Assembly: GCF_040054535.1 (NCBI RefSeq)
Contig: NC_090784.1
Coordinates: forward strand, 15,243,001 to 15,307,000
Direction of reading: 5' to 3'
DNA from: Antennarius striatus
Taxonomy: Eukaryota > Chordata > Actinopteri > Lophiiformes > Antennariidae
Length of the DNA: 64,000 nt
Shown: positions 41,301 through 53,224 of the stretch, piece by piece
Layout: every line of letters begins with the position of its first letter
Numbering within the stretch: position 1 is the stretch's first letter
Program-made: the position numbers and the translations under genes
The notes under the pieces: generated by a model
What the model saw: the letters and a program-made list of their open reading frames with translations, nothing else
Databases searched by the model: none
What the model was told of the DNA's origin: nothing

Positions 41301-44300
41301 TGCCTTATTGGGAAGAGCAGCTGTTGCAACATCATCCAAAAGGATGAGACAACCCACTTTTTCCATCGTCTCAGGTGACCATTCAGATGGATCCCTGGAA
41401 AAGATTTTTTTTTTAACAAAAACATCCATCTCCCATTTGTTCCTGCTGCCACACCAAGCATCCATGGAGAGTCTGTCCTACCCAAAAACACGGGTGACCA
41501 GCTGGGTGAGATTTGCCTTATGCCGACGAGGAAGGTGTTTGCGTGTAGCCATGGCCTGGAGAATGGAATTGAGGACATCTGGGGTCATGAGCCTCAGTTT
41601 GGAGGTCTCAACCTCAGCCAAGAGTGGCCCAAGCCGTGACATTTCTTCATTGGTCACTTCCTGTAAATCCACAGTGGACTATTACATAACAACAAGCTTG
41701 AGAAGAATGATCAGTGTATTATGTTGACTAATCAATCACCAGATCCCAAACCAGTCAGAGAGAACACTTTGCCTTACTGCCTTACTGAAAATCACTGTAT
41801 CAGATGTTTTTTAACGTATGCGTGAATAGGATTAGGATTAACCAGGCAAAGCAGAGCTCTCTCGGTAAGTGCGATGCGAGAAGGTGAACCAGGAGGCAAG
41901 GATTTGAGGTCGGCCACTTCCATCTTGTCGAGGAAGACAGAACACACAGCATCAGGCAAATCCTTCAGCTTTGAAGGCCTGCAAACAAGATACACATGTT
42001 AAATCCCATAATGCACATGATCATTGGAGACAGAAAAAAGATTCTTTTACGGAAAGTGGGAGAGCAGGAGTGTGGGTATTTCATCCAACTCTTCTTCTGT
42101 GATGGTTTGGAAATAATCAGGTCCTTTGGCTTCACAGGCTCGAACAAGTCTTCGGGCAGCACATGCTACCTGAACAGGGATGTTTGGTTTAAGTTACTGA
42201 ACTCTACTGCAAACACTATAAGCATAACTACATACGTACCTGCCATCCCGACAGCCACTGTGGAGTCTCTGTTATGTCTCGAACCATGTCTAGAACATCA
42301 CTGTCTGGCACTTCATCGATCATCATGCAGGTTACTCCCTGAAGTAGTGAATGCAGCCCCCTGTATTTTTGGAGGAGGGTAATGATTTAGATACTAAGCT
42401 TGCAGAACAGTGACAAATACAAACATAGTAGATAAAAGTCTACACTTCATTGATACACCATGAGTCTGCATGGGCTCAGTAAAGTTAAAGACAAACCTGA
42501 CCATTTTTCTCAAGAAACATTTTTATAGTTTAAAGCATGAAAATGTGCTATATATAAAGATATCCTCCATCATATGTACGTATGTGTAGTATATATATGT
42601 GTAATAACTGAAAACAAATTAAAAAGTTCTGAGTTTAATCTGACTTTAATAGCACTCTTAAGTATGCATAGTAACACATTTCAGATTTCTATCCAATATT
42701 ACTTTTCATCATTATCATGCAGATAGTGTTTAAGAATTCATGAACAATGTTACTTTATTATTTCGTGTCGTGTCGTGTCGTGTCGTGTCGTGTCATGTCA
42801 TGTCACGATGTTTTGTTAATAAGGTATTTGTCTTACCTGAAACGAAGCAGCTTCATATCGTACAATCTTTTTACCAGGTAAACTGCCTAGAAAGAAAACG
42901 CAAATGTAGGACACATACAGTATTTCTTTTGTATTTTTTTTCTTATTGTTTACAAGGACACAAAATGACTTAATTACCTTAAATACTGTAACTAATTATG
43001 TGACTAACAAATACAAACATGGCAAATAATAAATTCCTTTGAGTGAAAGGATTCATAATACATTAAAAATGTATTTTTTTAAAAACTTTAGGGAGTTGGG
43101 AGGGAGGAAACTTTCAGGAACAGTACCTGTGCTTTACTCCATGTTTTACGAGCTACTTGTTCTAGAGAGGTGATTTTTGCTTTGGCCAGGTAGGTCAGAG
43201 AAATACTCCGAAGCAAAGGGCCATCCAGCTTGTTCACCACTTCCGTGGGATCCTTATTTTTACGCAGCTACAACAAAATATGATATCAGCTGACATGAAG
43301 TACATTCTATTTGAGAATAATATTTGAGTTCTCAATTGATGGAGCTTTTATTGACTGATTCTCTCTTCTTACTTACAGCCTGCAACATGGCCTTCATCTG
43401 CCCCCTCCTCATTTCCTTGGAGATGTTCAATAGTGTCTCTTTGTCATTCAGGATCTCCGTAAATTTGACATGCGTAAACACACATATTGGCAAAGCCCTT
43501 ACAACCGACTTAAGTTCGGTCAGCTCTTTACCCAATTTCATGTCACACTAGAGGAAAGAAGAATGGGACATGTTTGTGTGTGGGACAGCGTGACGATGAC
43601 AAACTACTGGAGGTTGTGTAGCCTCACCTTTATTTTGCCAAGCATCTTCTTGACAAGAGTGTGGGCCTGACCCCTTGAGAACTTTACTGCAGAGTTTTTG
43701 CCAAGACCTCCGAGTTCTTTCAATGAAATCATGGACAGTTGTTTCTCAGGCAAATAGGTAACGCTGTTGCCCAGTTTGGCGAGTTCACGAATCGCCCCTA
43801 CTGTTGATGCCACAGACTCTACGAGGCGCCTCTTAATCTTGAGTCAGGAAAGGGTATAAGACAAAGCAATCAAAAGATTACGGGCTTTCCCTACTTCTGT
43901 CCAGGCTGACGTATCAACAACTGAGAATTTATATAAGTAAACAAATATGAAGAAATTACTGTATACCTGTTTCACTCTTGGGTGTTCATCTTCATCACAG
44001 TTACTAAGCTGAGAGAGGAGTTTCATGCTGAGGTCGGGATTCAATTCTGGAACATTAGAGGAATAACAGGCCAGTGCACCGAGCCTGACAGGGTTGAAAG
44101 GTCAAAGTCTGGTTTTGATATTGAGCTCTTTATAATGTGAAAACAAAAATTTATGTGTTCACAGAATATCTGTATTTATTGTTCCTTCTCATGCAGTGAG
44201 TGCTAGTAAATTACTCTCATCATTTTATGAGAAACCCCCCAAAACCCACTCACACCTGTGACATTCGGGATGAACAGGGATAAAAAAAAACAACTGGGAA

Positions 44301-47300
44301 AGTAAAAGCATTCCTTTGTTCTAATATAAAAGGAAATGAAATGATTCTGTGACAAATCTGGAATCATCTGTGTTGAAAGTGGGTTTCATATGGGATTATA
44401 TGTTTGGTGCCAGTAACTTTCTGATCCAGTCCATGCATGAATACACACTTGTCTAAATTCTTTGCAACCTCCTCTCCATCGAAGCACTCTTGAAATCTTT
44501 GGTGAAGCTTTAAGGCCAGGCTTGGATGCATCTTGGCGGCCATTCTCAACTTACTCGACTTAATATATTTGCAGAACTATTAGAGAAAATGTTTAAAAAC
44601 AAATTCAGCTCTTGCTATTTATTCATTTTCATTGTCTCTTTGTGCCTCTTTGTAGATGTTCTCACCTGGTCTTTGGAAATAGAATCAATATCTTTTGGGT
44701 CTAAATGGACAAGGTACCGCCCAATCATAAGGAGCTTCTCGTAGTCGAGCCACTTCAGTGTAGAATTGCAGCTTTTTAGTGGCTCTGCAGAATAAAGGAG
44801 GCTGTTTTAGGCATGTTATTAGGCATGTTCATACCTGATAGGAAGGTGAGGAGTGTATCAAGTGTACAGTGTTAAGCTTGCTAGTAGCGATCATTAATGT
44901 GAATCCCTGATTTTAGTCACACACATTTGCAAACAAACTTTTTGCAGTTTGCAAATACAGTGTGTGTGTGTGTGTGGATGTGTGGATGTGTCTGTGTGTA
45001 TATGACACTCTCAAACAGACGTGTGGAATGCGACACATGATGTTTTTTGCCCTCTTTACACTTTTTATCATTCGTGTCATTTGCATATGTAAACCTGTTT
45101 TTCTATTTTTCTGTTTTTCTTATGTACCACTTGCCCCAAGATTTCCTTTATTTTTTTAACCATTTAAATGTGGTCTGCATTATTGGCAGCCTTGTTCATC
45201 CATTCGTCCACTTTCTCCCTGCAACGTCTGTCTCCCAAGAACTTTCCATTTGTTCCTCTATCCTTTGCTTGTGTATTTTCCACTCACCCGTTGTTCCTTC
45301 TCTCCCTTCTGTCTTGTTTGACTCTCCTCTTCCTGCTAAACAGAGTGTGAATTTACATAATATGATTTGCTCACACTAATGGGATACTAGTACATAAAGA
45401 AACTTCTGACTTGAGTCATTTCTTACGGAATCTTGAGTCTAATGCTGGCTTTATGGTACAGTTGAAGTAATTCTGGACGATCCGCTGTTTTACCCATTTT
45501 AACACTAAAGCCCTTTTTTCGTCAGACATGAGATTATATTCTTCCTGTAGCATCTTCATCCTGGAACCAAAAACCATCAAATTTAAAGAATGAAAGAAAG
45601 TAGAGAATCTATTTACAGTCTAGACAGAGTAAAGCTTGACCAATGCTACTCAGTTTGGATCCAGATCAATATTCATTTTTGAATAGTCCTGTGAAATAAT
45701 GGCTAAACAGACAGACAGATGGACAGTTTAAAAAACAAATACAAAAAAATAAATAAATACTCACATCTTTTTAACTTTTTGGCGCACTGCTTTGTTTGGA
45801 AGTTTTATTTTGTTAAACGGAATGTCCTGCAGCATAGGCATGGCAGCCCACAGATAATTTTCATAGTCATTCAAGTCTTCGTTGTCCTCACTTTGTGCAG
45901 TCAAAATACTCCAGGATTCAGGGGCTACAAATGCGCGCATGTAACATGCTGACGCCTCCTGAGGGAATGCGTGACATGGCAAGAATGATCAGACTGCCAT
46001 AGTGGCGTTAACGAATGGATTGCATTGAATTTCTGAATACTGACGGGATAGTTCCTCATCTGCTTGATTATTGTTGCAATTTTGCTGCAATTCCAGTTTA
46101 TCTAAAAAGGAACAGATGCAGTTCAAGCATGTTGTGGGAAAAAAAGGAACTCACATAAATATAAAGATAACTGTCTTAATGCTCCAAATAACCAATAATC
46201 ACTTCCATTATATAAATGTAGGAGGAAAAATCTACTATACTTTGATGTCAGTCTGTAAGCATACAAACCATTTCATCTTCAGAATGCATTCGGCTGTTAG
46301 AGTCTTTGTCATCAGAGACTGAATTTAAGATGCTTGTAAAAGCAGTCATCATGGGCTGGAATTCATCTGAGGCTTTGTCTTTCTTAGGTGAGTCGCTAAT
46401 AGAGGAATGAGAAGGGTAATTATTTTTGATGAGAAGAAAGAGTCCTATGTATATATACACTACCCAGCCAAAAAAAAAGAAGTCACACACTAATATTTTG
46501 TGGGACTGCCTGTAGCTTTGATTGCGGTGCGCATTTGCTGCGGCATTGTTTCGACAACCTCGTACAACGTCACAGCATTTATTTCTGTCCAGAATTGCAT
46601 TAATTTTTGGCCGAGTTCTTGTATTGACGATAGGAGTCAAACCACTCTGCAAGGTCTTCTCCAGCACATCCCATAGACTTTGAATGGGGTTAAGCTCAGG
46701 ACTGTGGGGGCCAATTGATGTGTCAAAATGATTCCTCACGCTCCCTGGAACACACTTTCACAATTAGAGTCCGATAAATTTTGGCATTGTTGTCCTGGAA
46801 TATGATTGTGCCATCCGGGAGAAAAAATCCATTTATGGGATAGCCTGGTCATTCACTACATTCAGATACTCAGCTGACTTAATTTTTTTGCTGAATAATA
46901 TTGCTGAGCCTAGACTTGACCAACTAAAGCAACCCATGATCATAACACTGCAATTTGCTTATTGAAACCCAAATGGTGACTTCTTTTTTGGCTGGGCAGT
47001 GTAGATTTCATTAATCATCAAATGAAATCTTATTGATCCTGTTTATACTTTGTTAACAAAAATTATGCTTCTGAGTCATTCAACAGCAGCAACTACACTT
47101 AAATCATTTGATGAGGAACAACAGTAGAGCAAATAAAAATCCAACAAAAAGTCAGATACACGATTGGAAATATCATGTAACAGATTTTAAGGAGCCATCT
47201 GGAATAAAAGAGTTAAACCAACAGCAGACGCATTCACAGAATTACCTGTTATTGAAGACAGTTCTCATCTCCTCTTTATGTGGCAACAGGTATCCTATAA

Positions 47301-47413
47301 CATAACAGTCCTCCATCGTTTTGTGTTTCACATTTTAAACACATCAAGGTTTGAGCACCCCCCCCTTCATTTCAAAATTCACACACACGCACGCACGCAC
47401 ACACGCACGCACG

Positions 47414-47468
<55 letters not shown>

Positions 47469-49310
47469 TGGTACATTTATAATTGCCTCACCCTTCTCCA
47501 GGCACTTCCTCATCTGATAAAAAAGCAGATATGTAATCACTACATTTTGTAATTTTAAATGCACAAATATTTAAAATCTTTGCACATGTTTAAAGCTATA
47601 AATCTGTAGACGATTCAGGCTGCTCGACAACATCTGACATTAAGTTGTGTGATGTCATTTTAAATAAAATCAAAAGTGTGAGGTAAAAAGAAACATATAA
47701 GGGTAAAACTATTTATTCTCTGTAACAAAATTATCAACACAAACAGTTTGAGAACAAGAACAGCAACCATCATTTCCCTCATGTTGTATTTCAGATCACA
47801 TTTAAAATGATGTATTTTACCTTCTCTGATCAGAAATTTATATGACAGGCTTTGCAGTGTAATTATTATTGATTCGCAACATATGCTTCCTATTGCAGAT
47901 GAACCCTTACACTTATAACCGTAATCCGGCATCACATGTGTGGAAAGAAATAGAAACGTGAGGTCAAGCAATTCTTTTAATACTTAATATGATGTTGAGG
48001 ATTAAAACTGCAGAAACATACAAAGAAAAAAACTATCATAAAAAATTAGGCTGTGGCAGACTTGAAAATATATACATATTCAAAAATGTGTTTTTCCAGC
48101 TCCTTCCAGATCAGAATGTAATGACAATAAAAAGTTATAACATAAGTAGTTTTCCTGAATGAGTAGTCAGGAAATGACATACCAGTCTTCTGACCACGGG
48201 CTTGGAGTTGGGACCTTTTTCGGGCATCTTACAAGGTCCCATGACTGAACAAAGGTTTAAGAGGTGATTATTTAAAGTGTGTTTGATTATTTTTGATTAT
48301 TTTATAAGAGAAGATACTGGGTAAGATGATTCTACTACTTACCCATGGCTTCACAGGTCACAAGAAGCAGAAGGAAAAATGTTCCTGTTTTCATAGCCAT
48401 GGCAAAAAGACGAATCCACCTGTGACAAAACAGAAACACTTATTTAGTTATGAGAAAAGTTATGCAGACATAGATTCTTATTACTTTTAAGAATTTCTTT
48501 GAAACTGGAAGAATAATTTTTCATCATAAAGTATTAGGATTTTGCCATTATTTATCTGGCTGCTATGAAACATCTCCCTCTCAAGCGTTCAGACCCACTC
48601 TCTGAGGATTTAACGTTCCTTCACGGTTACCTCTGTTACTCATCCCACAGGAGCTTCCATTAAATTGGAGGATGACAAACAGGGTTAGTGATGTACATTT
48701 TGTAATCATCTCTTCTCCTCGTCTGCACAAACACATTTGTAGTCCTCGCTGCTTTCGCTTAAACATTTGCCAGTCTGTAACCTCAGTTAATTTGTTTGTT
48801 CTACAATAATTTGACTTCTGATTTAAATATTTTAAATAAGTCAGATTAGAAGACTGGCTGCATCACTAGTGAAGTCACCAATATTCTAATGCCCAGATAG
48901 TTCCTGTTGGGTATATAAAGCATTAATTAACACGTAATAGTAAGGAGATAAGGCATAATTTAAAAAAAGACACTGAGACAAAGGATGTTTTTGGATAGCA
49001 AAACTCAGTTTAAGAATTTTTTGTTGCTTCCTGCGACTCCTCTCGCCTGTCAAAGTGTATTCACAATGATCAAGTGGGATTAGGCTGATTAATCCCTTTT
49101 ATTACATGACCTCAATGGTACGCTCAGCACCATCTTACTAAAATTCTAACAATCTCTCTCTGTTTACCTGTAATTTATGAGAAATACAGACTGTTACTTT
49201 GACCTTCATCAAAAATTGCATACAAGTTAATACTCACATAATCGGGTTCTTTCTCTTTGGTTGATCGCAGAAATGGAACAACAAAGAGAGAGATGGACTT
49301 ACGTGTTCAT
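38361..49310 (-). CDS. otoa: Otoancorin
   Basis: Twenty-eight coding exons, all phases consistent, about 1122 residues (human about 1150, also 28 exons to my knowledge). From the start: 49303-49310, 48343-48419, 48183-48244, 47492-47513, 47246-47294, 46269-46395, 45765-45958, 45427-45560, 44666-44784, 44449-44576, 43967-44084, 43628-43837, 43377-43547, 43127-43267, 42837-42886, 42240-42360, 42051-42169, 41843-41978, 41482-41660, 41304-41394, 41014-41137, 40673-40905, 40007-40156, 39793-39929, 39502-39638, 39318-39415, 38650-38800, 38361-38443. Otoancorin anchors inner-ear acellular gels (tectorial or otolithic membranes) to non-sensory cells. There is an N-terminal signal peptide (FFLLLLVTCEA). 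The stereocilin/mesothelin-type helical repeats include human-like blocks LLMIGRYLVHL, QGVTC and SQLEALGPRNAE. The C-terminal hydrophobic tail AFLKPLLSLLLGILLL fits a GPI signal. The start could instead be Met10 or Met12. Exon 20 ends at a GC donor. Confidence 0.9.
42764..42806 (+). repeat. (CGTGT)n pentanucleotide microsatellite
   Basis: About six perfect units of the five-base repeat followed by diverged CATGT units, in otoa intron 15, 31 bases from the donor of exon 15. Confidence 0.9.
46458..47001 (-). mobile_element. Internally deleted Tc1-like element in otoa intron 5
   Basis: The left end CACTACCCAGCCAAAAAAAA and the right end (minus strand CACTGCCCAGCCAAAAAAGA) are inverted repeats, each flanked by TA (46456-46457 and 47002-47003). 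Inside, the minus strand encodes a Tc1 transposase C-terminal remnant (PHSPELNPIQSLWDVLEKTL). At 544 bases most of the transposase is missing. The family differs from the copy at 17587-18967. Confidence 0.9.
47380..47465 (+). repeat. (CACG)n / (CA)n microsatellite
   Basis: Compound run, CACG-rich on the left and pure CA on the right, in otoa intron 4 between the 22-base exon 4 and exon 5. Confidence 0.9.
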
Positions 49311-50764
49311 CCTCCGCTTCTCCTTCAGCGTGATGCAAGCTGGTTGTGTGTCCTGAGCAGGTGAGCAAGTGCGTGAGTTAATGGTGTTTCAGGTGTGTGT
49401 GCGTGACAAAGAAGGAAAGGGGGTGGGATGAGGGTGTGGGGGGGTGGAGAGTTATAAAGAGATAAATATTTATCAATGTATAATCAATGAGTGAAATTTA
49501 GGAAGTAATTTAAAGATAATAATCGTATATTTTAATTACCAATTTTATTCATTTATTTCAGCCTAGTTCATTCTTTATCTTCCAGACTCAGACATCCCAT
49601 TCTTTTGAACACAATGCTGAGCCAACAGACACAGCAAATTAATTAGTCTGGACTGGATGCACAATTCAATAACTGAATGTCTTGGGATCAAATGTTATAA
49701 AATGATTTTAAATGATAGAACGGATACATCTAATTACCTAAGGTTTCACCTTATGAAACCTAAACTGGATTGTGTATTGTTAGAACGAACCACAATACAA
49801 AGAGGATGACCAAAGTTAAAAACTATTCATCTTCCCCACGGAGTGTCCATGACAAACATTAAAATAGCAGCTGTTCAGTAAACCAAGCTACAACAACATA
49901 AAAAACACGCACAGTGAGATCAGTGGGGAAAAAAGACTCTTTATTATAAGTCTCAGTCATGATATTTCCACTCCTATTGGGTTTATGCATTTGTGTCTCT
50001 AAACGTGTGCTTCCTGATCAAGATTGCTTCATCCCATTTGTATTTTTTTTTATACTCCTAACAAAACAAAATCCAGTGTACCTACAGCACATAAATTAAT
50101 ATGTACATCAAAAAGGAAAAAAGGAAAAGGAGAGACAGAAAACTTTAAGGAAAGAATTTGAGATGACATTAAACCATGAGCAGAAACTTTTTCAGAAAGA
50201 GAAGCAATGTCAACTTTGGCAATGTCAACTGATCCATTGTCAACTGATCCATTAGAAGGAGTTCATACATACACCACAATATGTCTGCTGGTAAAGTGAT
50301 GTGTATTGATTAATACCCATGAGACAACAGATTAATGTACGAGTGAGGCAACAGGTGAACCCAAACGCAGCACACAGAAAGTGTGGGGGGGATATACTGA
50401 AAAACAGCACAGTGAGGATGGTCCCATCAGGAGTGAAGCTGGTGATGCTGCTGGTGGCTGGAGACTGCAGCTAGCATGGGAATTACTGGAGCACAAGAAA
50501 AAGATGATTAAACCAAGATCCAGAAAGACACAGCAGAAAAACTCACTGGAAATACACTATTGGTCTGAGTCTTGTCTATTCCACTGTGGACGATGGAATC
50601 ATTTAGTGAACACTGGGAGGAGACAGGACTCGATAATAAGAATAGGTGATGAGATGATGGGTAGTAGCTGTGCAGCACAGGGGGTGCAGGTAGAGCAGGA
50701 GGAGGAGGAGTAAGGGGTCGAGGAGGACTTTTGGTTATGTATTTATTTATTTATACCATGAAGC
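49311..50764. other. otoa promoter and otoa-riiad1 intergenic region
   Basis: No supportable coding exon. G-rich repeats occur near 49415-49450, just upstream of otoa. A 15-base unit GTCAACTGATCCATT is repeated in tandem at 50224-50253. TTTATT at 50765-50770 is the minus-strand AATAAA likely used by riiad1. Confidence 0.5.
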
Positions 50765-50770
50765 TTTATT
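50765..50770 (-). terminator. riiad1: riiad1 polyadenylation signal
   Basis: Minus-strand AATAAA 106 bases beyond the riiad1 stop codon. Confidence 0.55.
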
Positions 50771-50875
50771 CACCATCAATCTAAAGCATATGTTCACAAT
50801 CTGACATTCTGAAGATTCCACACATACAGTAGAGCCCATTTATGGTCCTGTTGGTCTGATAACGAGGGAGAAGCA

Positions 50876-51893
<1,018 letters not shown>

Positions 51894-53224
51894 CCTGTCG
51901 CTACAGCTGCTGAGTGAACTGTTTTTCTCTCTCCGTAACGGACAGCGCTCTCCTGTGTGTTCAGCTGTGTGAAGTTAGCGAACAGAAAGGCGCTCAGATG
52001 CTGCTGACAGGGCTTCCCCAGTAAGCAGCTGTAACTATGGAAACAATAGGCTACATGAACTACCGGTCTTCCCCGCCAGGTGGCAGCATTAAAACATTGT
52101 AGAATAATAGAGTACAGTAAATCATGTAAATTGATAGGGGTTTTCAACACAATTTTAGCAAGTGAAAAGATGCCTTAGAATATAAAAATAGCTTGTGCGT
52201 TCCCATTTTCAAGAACAAGGGTGATGTGCAGAGTTGTGGGAACTCTAAAGGGATAAAGTTGATAAATGAATGTCTTAAGACCGAGTGGTAGAGACCAAAT
52301 TGAGGACATACGTGAGTATTTGCGAGCATCAATATGGTTTCGTCCCTAGTAGGAGTCCCACAGATCCATTATTTGCCTTGAGGATGTTGGTGGAGAAGTA
52401 CAGAAAAGGTCAGAAGGAGCTACATTGTGTTTTTGTAGATCTAGACAACGCCTACGACACATCTTGGACTGAAACAGACAACAATACAACATGGTCTGAT
52501 TACTTGTCAACTTTTTTATTTGACACACATCACATTATCCACCAGCACACAATTCATATTCCATTTTTGGGGTTGTGGGATTGTTCAGATTGTTCAGAAT
52601 ATTGTCATTAGAAACTATTTAAAAATCCCAGCATGGTTATGTTGCCAAACCTGTCCTCAGATTTTTTGACTGGTGATTCAATTTCTTTTTCTGAATATGA
52701 AACACACAGTCACAAAATTAGGCAATGATGGTCTTCAAACTACTTTAGTGCAGAGACTCTTTAGGATACTTTCAGTTTCTATTTACATTCCTGTCTGTCT
52801 TTGGCGCTAAAATCATTCTACAAACTCAGCTGTTCTCCGCACCTTAACATAATCTTTAACGAATATATACAAAAAAAAAAGAGCCGATATTTTACAGGCT
52901 TACATATAATCTACACTTTAACACACTTTAAATTGATATACATGTAGAACACTCAAGCAAAACAAACAAACAAACAAACAAATAAAAAAACAGAAAACTA
53001 CTGAACACCTTGTATTTTAGGCATGACTGACTTTAGAGGCACAGTGAGGGGAAAATTTACAGGGTGTCTCGGAGTTTGCTCCTGGTAACAAATCATTAGA
53101 GAGCTAAAAAAAAAAAAAAGAAGAAGAAGTCGAGTCCATTGCCCTTTTGTCTTACTCTAAAATTAAATACAACAATCCAGCAACACAAAGCAGTCCCAAC
53201 GCTCCTTACAGTTTTACTCATTGT
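51894..53224. other. riiad1 promoter, LINE fragment and il6r 3' UTR
   Basis: 51894-52050 is the riiad1 leader and TATA-less promoter. 52205-52470 is retrotransposon-derived (listed separately). TTTATT at 52515-52520 is a possible minus-strand poly(A) signal for il6r, 705 bases beyond its stop. A short (AAAC)n stretch is near 52960-52985. No other coding exon is seen. Confidence 0.5.
52205..52470 (+). mobile_element. Non-LTR reverse-transcriptase fragment, second copy
   Basis: Encodes scattered RT pieces in broken frames, including QYGFVPSRSPTDPLFALRML and ELHCVFVDLDNAYDT. These are the same part of the same family as the psmd4-intron copy (24280-24430) but slightly more upstream. It lies between riiad1 and il6r. 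Confidence 0.8.

Noticed and set aside
42762-42806. CRISPR-like short repeats
   Set aside because: The five-base units are contiguous with no spacers; this is a simple microsatellite in a vertebrate intron.
46248-46739. 163-codon minus-strand frame as a novel gene
   Set aside because: It fuses otoa exon 6 with intron and the Tc1 transposase remnant; the two halves are unrelated.
50381-50713. 110-codon plus-strand frame between otoa and riiad1
   Set aside because: Low-complexity, charged sequence with no recognisable family, no promoter or splice context; judged chance.
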